Shown here piece by piece: positions 57,658 through 64,000 of a stretch of DNA of 64,000 bases (positions are counted from its first letter, which is position 1; each line of letters begins with the position of its first letter). The stretch spans positions 1 to 64,000 of the forward strand of contig JAPYTP010000008.1 of the NCBI GenBank assembly GCA_029941885.1, in the 5' to 3' direction. The notes beneath the pieces were generated by a model that worked only from the letters and a program-made list of their open reading frames with translations, made no database searches and was not told the origin of the DNA. The DNA is from Myxococcota bacterium. Lineage in GTDB: Bacteria; Myxococcota_A; UBA9160; UBA4427. The position numbers and the translations under genes are program-made.

Positions 57658-58308
57658 ATGCCGACGAGATCTCCCTCACCGTCCACGAGACCGCGTCGTT
57701 GTAGCTGGGGGACCAGCCACGACGACTATCTGGAATACCACGACACAGAGTGGGGCTTCCCGGTCGATGACGATCAGCGGCTCTTCGAAAAGCTCTGTCT
57801 CGAGGGATTCCAGTCGGGCCTTTCCTGGCTGACCATTCTCCGAAAGCGTGAGAGTTTCCGAAGGGCCTTCGCCGACTTCGATTTCGCGCGGATCGCCCGC
57901 TGGAATGAAAGAAGCGTCCTGCGACTCCTCAAGGACGCGGGGATCGTTCGCCACCGCGGCAAGATCGAGGCCGCTCTCAGCAACGCCCGCTGTGCTGTCG
58001 CTCTACGGGAGGAGGCGGGATCGCTGGGGGCGTTCTTCTGGAGCTTCGAACCGGCGGCGGTGAAGCGCGCGAACGGCCGCAACGATGGAGAGCACGTCGC
58101 GATCAGCGAGTCGCCCGAGTCACGCGCCCTCACCAAGGCACTCAAGCAGCGCGGTTTCCGTTTCGTCGGTCCGACGACCGCCTACGCGTTCATGCAGGCC
58201 ATGGGGATCGTCAACGACCACACGAAGAGCTGCGACACCCACGCCCTCGTCGAAGGAGCGCGCGATCGATTCAAACGCCCGCGTCTACCCTCCGACTGGA
58301 AGGGCTGA
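57658..58308 (+). CDS. tag: DNA-3-methyladenine glycosylase I
   Basis: RRCSWGTSHDDYLEYHDTEWGFPVDDDQRLFEKLCLEGFQSGLSWLTILRKRESFRRAFADFD; LKQRGFRFVGPTTAYAFMQAMGIVNDH. Confidence 0.93.
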   Translation: MPTRSPSPSTRPRRCSWGTSHDDYLEYHDTEWGFPVDDDQRLFEKLCLEGFQSGLSWLTILRKRESFRRAFADFDFARIARWNERSVLRLLKDAGIVRHRGKIEAALSNARCAVALREEAGSLGAFFWSFEPAAVKRANGRNDGEHVAISESPESRALTKALKQRGFRFVGPTTAYAFMQAMGIVNDHTKSCDTHALVEGARDRFKRPRLPSDWKG

Positions 58309-59222
58309 TGGAAATAGAGTTGTGGGGCGTCCTCGCCATCGCGGCTGCCCTTGCCCAGACCACGCGAAATGCGGTCGCCCAGACGATCTCTTCGACCATC
58401 TCGCCGACCCTGAACAGCTGGTCCCGCTTCACGTTCTGTCTACCTTTCGCGGGAGCGACCTGCGCAGTCGTGGTTGCCCGCGAGGGCTTCCCCACGCTTG
58501 CGCCGATTTTCTTCGTCTACTGCTTCTTCACGGCGGTGACGCAGCTCCTGGGGAACGTCGCCCTCATCACGGCCTTCCGGCTCGGCAGCTTTGGCGAGTC
58601 GATCGTTTTCCACAAACTCGAAGTGATCCTCACGGCCGTCGCAGGCGCGATCTGGTTCGCCGAGTTTCCGTCGGCGATCGGTGCCACCGGAATCGTGATC
58701 TGCGCCGTCGGCGTCATCGTGATCAATCTCGCTCGTGAAAGCGGGTCGACTCATTGGACCCGAGCCCTTCGCTTCGGCCGCGCCGGCAGCTACGCACTTC
58801 TTTGTGCCGTGCTGCTCGTGTTGGCGAGCTTCGCCCTCAAGGCCGCAAATACCGTCGTCGCAACGGAGAATGCCGATGTGACGGTCTTCGAATCCGCGGT
58901 CCAGACGCTCTTCCACACGACCTGGATCGAGGTCGTACTCCTGACCGGGTGGATCGCGTGGCGCGAGCCCGCCTCGTTCCGCGCGGTGCCGATCCACTGG
59001 CGACGAATGCTCGTGATCGGCTCGGCGGGCTTCACGGCGAGCCTGGGCTGGTTCTGGGCCTTCTCGCTCTCCCTCGTCGCCTACGTGAAGGCGGTCGGAC
59101 AGATCGAGGCTCTGATCGCCGTCGGCCTCGGCATCCGTCTGATGGGAGAGCGTGATCTGATTCGTCAGCTGCCGGGGATCCTGCTGGTCGTGCTCGGAAT
59201 ATCCTTCGTCCTGCTCGGCTGA
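58308..59222 (+). CDS. EamA/DMT-family transporter
   Basis: About 10 predicted TM segments; start overlaps tag stop (TGATG). Confidence 0.8.
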   Translation: MEIELWGVLAIAAALAQTTRNAVAQTISSTISPTLNSWSRFTFCLPFAGATCAVVVAREGFPTLAPIFFVYCFFTAVTQLLGNVALITAFRLGSFGESIVFHKLEVILTAVAGAIWFAEFPSAIGATGIVICAVGVIVINLARESGSTHWTRALRFGRAGSYALLCAVLLVLASFALKAANTVVATENADVTVFESAVQTLFHTTWIEVVLLTGWIAWREPASFRAVPIHWRRMLVIGSAGFTASLGWFWAFSLSLVAYVKAVGQIEALIAVGLGIRLMGERDLIRQLPGILLVVLGISFVLLG

Positions 59223-59453
59223 CGCACGTTCGACTCCAGAGAGACCAGGCCAGCCGGAAGGGCGAAAGTGAAGACGGCGCGGTTCCCGACGCGACGTCGG
59301 GCAAGCGGGATGCGCGAGAGCGGCGCGGCCAGTCCGCCCTGCCGGCGGCTCCTATGATGGGCGAGGAGTCGAATCTGGCAAATCGGGGCGGCTGCACATA
59401 CGCTTGGGGGGAGCCGACTGAGGCGGCTCTACCCAGAAGGGGCTCGCCGACCC

Positions 59454-60344
59454 ATGTCCACTCGTCCGATCCACTACGGCCCACGCCGACATATCTCCCA
59501 GGTTCGCGAACGACTCGACGGCCTGTCCTTTGATCATTTCGAGGCGACGCTGCAGAGCCCCTGTCTCGGAGCCGAGATCCGGGGTGTCGATCTCGGGAAA
59601 CCGCTGTCCCCGGAGCTCGCCGCCGAACTCGTGACCGCGCTGGTCGAGTACAAGGTCCTCTTCTTCCGCGACCAGGACATCAGCGCCGAAGAGCAGGCGA
59701 CGTTCGCCCGAAACTTTGGAGAGCTCGAGATCCATCCCTTCTTGCCCGGCGGCGAGACGCCCGAGGTGATCCGGTTCCAGAAGGACGAGAACACGGTCGG
59801 CGTCGAGAACAACTGGCACAGCGACGTCAGCTGGCGGGAAGTGCCTTCCCTCGGATCCGTGCTGCGAGCCCACGAGGTCCCCGCAATCGGCGGAGATACC
59901 TTGTGGACCGACATGGAGGCGGTCTACGAGGGACTCAGCGAGGAGCTGAGGAAGGAAATCGACTGCCACATCGCGATTCACGACTTCGTTCAAACATTCG
60001 GGATCGCGCTCAGTGAGGAAGAGCGGGCGGAGAAACGCAAGGAGTTCCCCCCGGCACGCCACCCGATCGTCCGTACGCATCCGGTCTCCGGACGAAGATG
60101 TCTCTACGTCAATCCGATCTTCACCGATCATGTCGACGGACTCGAGCGCGAGGCCAGCGACGATCTACTCGGCCGCCTCTATCGGGAGATCGACGTGCCC
60201 GAATATCAGGTGCGATTCAAGTGGGCCGACAACAGCGTCGCGTTCTGGGACAATCGGTCGACACAGCACTACGCGGCGAGCGATTACTGGCCGCAGGCAC
60301 GTATCATGGAACGCTTGACGATCATCGGGGATCGGCCCGTCTGA
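59454..60344 (+). CDS. TauD/TfdA family alpha-ketoglutarate-dependent dioxygenase
   Basis: HxD: NNWHSDVSWREVPSLGSVLRAHEVPAIGGDTLWTDM; distal WDNRSTQHYAASDYW and R in RIMERLTIIGDRP. Confidence 0.95.
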   Translation: MSTRPIHYGPRRHISQVRERLDGLSFDHFEATLQSPCLGAEIRGVDLGKPLSPELAAELVTALVEYKVLFFRDQDISAEEQATFARNFGELEIHPFLPGGETPEVIRFQKDENTVGVENNWHSDVSWREVPSLGSVLRAHEVPAIGGDTLWTDMEAVYEGLSEELRKEIDCHIAIHDFVQTFGIALSEEERAEKRKEFPPARHPIVRTHPVSGRRCLYVNPIFTDHVDGLEREASDDLLGRLYREIDVPEYQVRFKWADNSVAFWDNRSTQHYAASDYWPQARIMERLTIIGDRPV

Positions 60345-60368
60345 TCAGCGCCGTGCCGGAACGGCCAA

Positions 60369-60587
60369 TCAGGCGACCGTCCCTTCCTCTTCCTCTGCAT
60401 CGTCTTCCGGTGGATGGACCAGACCGTAGGCTTCGAGGTCGTCTTGCGTCGCCTCGCCGGAGTGAGGCTCCTTCTTCTCGCCGACCTCCTTCTCCATCTC
60501 ACGCATCTCTCGCTTGCGCGCGGATTTTTCCGCCTTCTCGCTCTCGCGCTTGCGTTTGAGAACGCTCATTCGACTTGCACGTGCCAT
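60369..60587 (-). CDS. Small highly charged protein (basic N-term, acidic C-term)
   Basis: MARASRMSVLKRKRESEKAEKSARKREMREMEKEVGEKKEP...PPEDDAEEEEGTVA. Confidence 0.5.
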   Translation of the reverse strand: MARASRMSVLKRKRESEKAEKSARKREMREMEKEVGEKKEPHSGEATQDDLEAYGLVHPPEDDAEEEEGTVA

Positions 60588-60886
60588 TCAAGAATCCTCC
60601 ACTCACGGTCGCCGCTGGCAATCGGGGTCCCCCCCCAGACTTTCACACCATCGGCCCTGCCCCTCCCTCTTCCGGTTTTTCGACCGGTGGGGATTTCGGG
60701 GCGCTCTAGATCTTCCTCACGCCGTCCGGCCACCCTAGCAAGGGGATCAGCCACCCGCGGCCGCTCCGTAGAGCGGACTTCGTGCTATCCGACGGGTCCA
60801 GTCGACCCCTCTGTCCGATTGTTCCCCACCGGGGTTTCGTCCGTGGCGTGTTTCACGACTTGGATCAGACTGCTCTGACCCTCAAC

Positions 60887-61156
60887 TCAACGTCGACCGC
60901 CACCTCCACGCCGGTCCTGCGCTTCATTGACCCGCAGGTTCCGACCACCGAGATCGCTCCCGTCCAGCGACTGAATCGCCGCATCCGCTGCGGCTGGATC
61001 CTCCATCTCGACGAACGCAAAGCCACGGGGCCGACCCGTCTCACGATCCATGATGACATCGACACCGGTCACGTTTCCATGCTGTTCGAATTTTTCCCGA
61101 AGCTCCTGTTCCGTCAAAGAGAAAGGAACGTTTCCAACGTAGATTCGCTTTCCCAA
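60887..61156 (-). CDS. RRM-domain RNA-binding protein
   Basis: RNP2 RIYVGNVPF and RNP1 RPRGFAFVEM with Arg/Gly-rich tail RRGGGGRR. Confidence 0.95.
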   Translation of the reverse strand: MGKRIYVGNVPFSLTEQELREKFEQHGNVTGVDVIMDRETGRPRGFAFVEMEDPAAADAAIQSLDGSDLGGRNLRVNEAQDRRGGGGRR

Positions 61157-61188
61157 TATTCCGTGCCCTCACCGAAGCTCAATTGCGG

Positions 61189-61317
61189 AGGCCCATCAGG
61201 GCCTTCGAAGCAACATTCGACCTGGGGGATCGGGGAGAATCACGCTCCCCCCGTGACCACACGCGGACAGAATCTAGCATTGCAGAAGCGCGCTCACACG
61301 GGGCCTCATTCGAGGCC
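61189..61317 (-). promoter_or_regulatory. Structured 5' leader of RRM gene
   Basis: Hairpins AGGCCC-atca-GGGCCT (61189-61204), GGGGA-gaatcacgc-TCCCC, GGCCTC-attc-GAGGCC (61302-61317). Confidence 0.35.
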
Positions 61318-61452
61318 TCTAGAAGCCGGTCCCATGGAGGAGGGCCCGTCGCCCCCTGGTCGATTGGCTCGAAAACGAGGGCGGCGTGCGGCCGGCCTCA
61401 CGGACGACCGCAATCTCGCCCGACCCAACGCGATTCTCGGCGAGTCCGAGTC

Positions 61453-62061
61453 CTAGCCCGCGATCGACGGACGGGCCGCCACACGGGAATACCACGCCTG
61501 CAATCGCTCGCACTTGGCATCGAGGGGCTGACCGACATTGGCGCCGAACTCGAGAAAAGCAAAGAGCAGGATATCCGCGAGGGTGAAACGATCACCGCAG
61601 ATGAACTCGTTGCCCTCGATGAGCGCGTCGACCTTGCCGAGCCAATCCCGTGCGATCTGCTTGAAATCGTCCGCCGCGTGCGGAATTACGTGGATGCGAC
61701 TCTCGAAGAGTTGAAGACCTTCGGCGTTCCGAAAACCGTTGCCCAGCATCTCGCAGATGTTCAGATCGATCCGGCGCACCCACATATGGGTCTCGGCCCG
61801 CTGCTCGGGCGTCGAACCGATCAGGGATCCGGAAGTGACATCGTCGAGGTACTCGGCGATCGCCGTGATCTCGGAGATGCATTGTCCGCTGTCGAGTTCG
61901 AGCGTCGGTAACTGGCCCGCCGGGTTCCTGGCGAGATGAGCCTCCTGGCGATTCTCACCGGCAATCAGGTCGACTTCGACGAGTTCGACCTCTGCACCGG
62001 TCTCGGCGACGGCGATCAAGACGACCCGCGGGTTGGGGCCCATTCCCGTGTAGAGTTTCAT
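61453..62061 (-). CDS. Glutathione S-transferase family protein
   Basis: MKLYTGMGPNPRVVLIAVAETGAEVELVEVDLIAGENRQEAHLARNPAGQLPTLELDSGQCISEITAIAEYLDD. Confidence 0.94.
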   Translation of the reverse strand: MKLYTGMGPNPRVVLIAVAETGAEVELVEVDLIAGENRQEAHLARNPAGQLPTLELDSGQCISEITAIAEYLDDVTSGSLIGSTPEQRAETHMWVRRIDLNICEMLGNGFRNAEGLQLFESRIHVIPHAADDFKQIARDWLGKVDALIEGNEFICGDRFTLADILLFAFLEFGANVGQPLDAKCERLQAWYSRVAARPSIAG

Positions 62062-62219
62062 GAGGGGATTCCTTTTTTCTACGGCACCGACCCGGAGTGA
62101 ACGGGGGCCTTGGGTTGTCGAGCCGGAACACGCGTCCCGGCTCACACAGGCGCCGGCGGATTCTCGCGCAGCCGCGCGCGTCCGGCAAAGCCCAACGAGT
62201 GGACACAACGAAAGCTCGC

Positions 62220-63497
62220 TCAGGGCGCGCGGAACACCTCGAGATCGAGTTTGCCCTCGCTCCGCGCGACCACGCAGGAAACGGCCGCGTCTCCGATGAT
62301 ATTCACCGCCGTCCGGGTCATATCGAGCAGCCGATCGACTCCGAGGATCAGGCCGATGCCCTCGACCGGGAGTTCCATCTGACGAAGCACCATCGCGAGC
62401 ATGATCGTGCCAACGCCAGGCACGCCGGCCGTCCCGATCGACGCGAGGGTCGCGGTCAGAACGACGGTCAGATATCCCGCCGGCCCGATCTCGATTCCGT
62501 AGGCCTGGGCGATGAAGACCGTTGCAACTCCCTGCATGATCGCCGTGCCATCCATGTTGATGGTCGCGCCGAGAGGGACGGTAAAAGAGCCGATCGAGGT
62601 ATCGACGCCGAGCCGCTCTTCGACGGTCCGAAGGGTCACCGGAAGCGTGGCGCCGCTGCTCGCCGTGCTGAATGCGACGGTCATCGGGGCGCGCAGCTTA
62701 CGGTAGAAGGGCAAGGGCGCGACCCGCGCGAACAGGATCAGAATCGTCGGGTACGTGACGGTCGCATGGAGAATCAACACACCTAGCACCGTGAGGAAAT
62801 ACATGATCAGCTGTTCGAACGCCTCGGGCCCCTGCTCGGCGAAAACCTTGGCGATCAGACAGAAGATCCCGTAGGGGGCGATCTGCATCAGCACGAAGAC
62901 GAGCTTCATGATCACCGCATTCGCACTCTCGAATACACGAAGCAGATCTCGGCCCGGTTCTCCCGCAAGCGTCATCGCAACGCCGAGCAGGACTGCGAAC
63001 ACGATGACCTGCAACATCCGGCCCTCTGCCATCGCACGAAAGGGGTTGTCGGGAAAGATGCCGATCAGTGTCTCTGCCAGACCGGGTGCTTCCTTGGCGG
63101 CGAAGCCGACATTTTGCGCGGCGAGATCGAAGCCCTCCCCCGGCCCGACGATGATCGCCGCGATGATGGCGAGACTGATCGCGAGCGCGGTCGTCAGGAG
63201 ATAGAGGCCCAGGGTCTTGCCGCCGATCCGACCGAGTTTCGTCACATCCTCGAGCGCGGCCGTCCCGCACGCGAGGGAAACCAGAACGAGGGGGACGACG
63301 ATCAGCTTGAGGCTCGCCAGGAAGATCTGCCCAACGACGTGGAAGACACCGTTCACCAGGAAGTGGGCGATCGACGAGTCCCCGGCGAACACATTGAGGC
63401 CGATCCCCAGCGACATACCGCCCGCCAGGCCAATCAGGATTCTGCGTGTCAGGGCGCTGGTGTCCCCGAGACCCGTATCCGCTTCTGCTGCGCTCAT
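62220..63497 (-). CDS. Dicarboxylate/amino acid:cation (SDF family) symporter
   Basis: AFSTASSGATLPVTLRTVEERLGVDTSIGSFTVPLGATINMDGTAIMQGVATVFIAQ; IGTAGVPGVGTIMLAMVLRQMELPVEGIGLILGVDRLLDMTRTAVNIIGDA. Confidence 0.97.
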   Translation of the reverse strand: MSAAEADTGLGDTSALTRRILIGLAGGMSLGIGLNVFAGDSSIAHFLVNGVFHVVGQIFLASLKLIVVPLVLVSLACGTAALEDVTKLGRIGGKTLGLYLLTTALAISLAIIAAIIVGPGEGFDLAAQNVGFAAKEAPGLAETLIGIFPDNPFRAMAEGRMLQVIVFAVLLGVAMTLAGEPGRDLLRVFESANAVIMKLVFVLMQIAPYGIFCLIAKVFAEQGPEAFEQLIMYFLTVLGVLILHATVTYPTILILFARVAPLPFYRKLRAPMTVAFSTASSGATLPVTLRTVEERLGVDTSIGSFTVPLGATINMDGTAIMQGVATVFIAQAYGIEIGPAGYLTVVLTATLASIGTAGVPGVGTIMLAMVLRQMELPVEGIGLILGVDRLLDMTRTAVNIIGDAAVSCVVARSEGKLDLEVFRAP

Positions 63498-63611
63498 GAT
63501 CCGCACCCCCCAGAGTTCCAGCATACCCGACCGGACGCCCCACGGGCGGGGGCCCACCGACTCAAGCGCCGGCGACTACGGGTCGATTGAAACCACGGGG
63601 GGACGGATTCC

Positions 63612-64000
63612 GTGGAAGCGATCGACATGGGGAGTTGGCTCTGGCTCGGCACGAACGTGGTCGTGGGCATCCCGCTCGCCCTGGCCACGCTCGTCGTCGC
63701 GCGCGAGCTGATCCGCTCCCTGGTCGCCCTCGTCTTCGGCTTCCAGGTCTTCGAAATCCGCTTGGGCGGCGGACCCCGCTGGCTCGAGCGGACGCTCGGT
63801 CCGGTCGACCTCGTTGTCAGCCCGATTCCCCTCGCGGGTGCCACGATCGCCCGGTCGGGAATTCCCCGTCGCCACCGCCTCGCCCGGATTGCAGTCGCTC
63901 TCGCCCCCGCCCTCCTTCAGCTTTGCTGGCTGGCCTTCCGGGTTCCGCACGCTCCGAGTCCGTCCGAAACCCTTTCCGCCGGCCTCGCTCCCGTAGCGGC
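63612..64000 (+). CDS. Site-2-protease (M50)-like membrane protein lacking HExxH, truncated by window edge
   Basis: Open frame to window end: MGSWLWLGTNVVVGIPLALATLVVARELIRSLVALVFGFQVFEIRLGGGPRWLERTLGPVDLVVSPIPLAGATIA resembles the RseP/S2P N-terminal helix and IPLGG region. Confidence 0.5.
   Translation, partial: MEAIDMGSWLWLGTNVVVGIPLALATLVVARELIRSLVALVFGFQVFEIRLGGGPRWLERTLGPVDLVVSPIPLAGATIARSGIPRRHRLARIAVALAPALLQLCWLAFRVPHAPSPSETLSAGLAPVA

Noticed and set aside
59285-59429. Hairpins CCCGAC-gcgac-GTCGGG and GAGCCG-actgagg-CGGCTC upstream of the TauD-like gene
   Set aside because: Short stems, common by chance in GC-rich DNA; no T-run or conservation evidence.
1-64000. tRNA genes, rRNA genes, CRISPR arrays, IS elements, prophage
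   Set aside because: Read through intergenic regions for TPsiC-like boxes, regularly spaced repeats and transposase or integrase motifs; none convincing. A tRNAscan-SE/Infernal run would be decisive.

Overview
This is a 64 kb chromosomal window from a high-GC Gram-negative bacterium. I cannot fix the taxon from sequence alone. The envelope genes (two PEP-CTERM proteins, a TPR plus beta-barrel protein, an autotransporter, several OMP-like proteins) and the many CoA-ester enzymes would suit a Myxococcota-, Binatota- or Deltaproteobacteria-like lineage, but that is inference. I found no convincing tRNA or rRNA gene, CRISPR array, prophage or transposase. Housekeeping anchors are pheS-pheT, a long GAPDH, an SNF2/SWIM helicase, tag, an RlmI-like methyltransferase and a partial TrmA-like methyltransferase. 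From about 40 to 60 kb the window is dominated by CoA-thioester and oxygenase chemistry: three CaiB/BaiF proteins (one a tandem fusion, one apparently circularly permuted), two crotonases, an acyl-CoA synthetase, MaoC, two LLM flavin oxidoreductases, SDR, TauD, amidohydrolase and a sterol-desaturase-like protein. The observations most worth a second look are: (1) a perfect CRP-type site TGTGA-N6-TCACA upstream of a CHASE2 class III cyclase translationally coupled to a DUF928-like gene; (2) a compact unannotated unit at 35.2-35.5 kb (inverted repeat, Shine-Dalgarno, 56-aa Arg-rich ORF, abutting terminator); (3) several apparent pseudoenzymes or gene remnants (poly(A)-polymerase/CCA-like protein without the catalytic motif, split REC-GGDEF remnant, N-terminally deleted phosphodiesterase, S2P-like protein lacking HExxH); (4) long poly-G tracts, two of them directly at start codons of envelope genes; (5) GG-N10-GC sigma-54-like elements upstream of both PEP-CTERM genes. 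All product calls come from motif recognition by eye. No database search was run.
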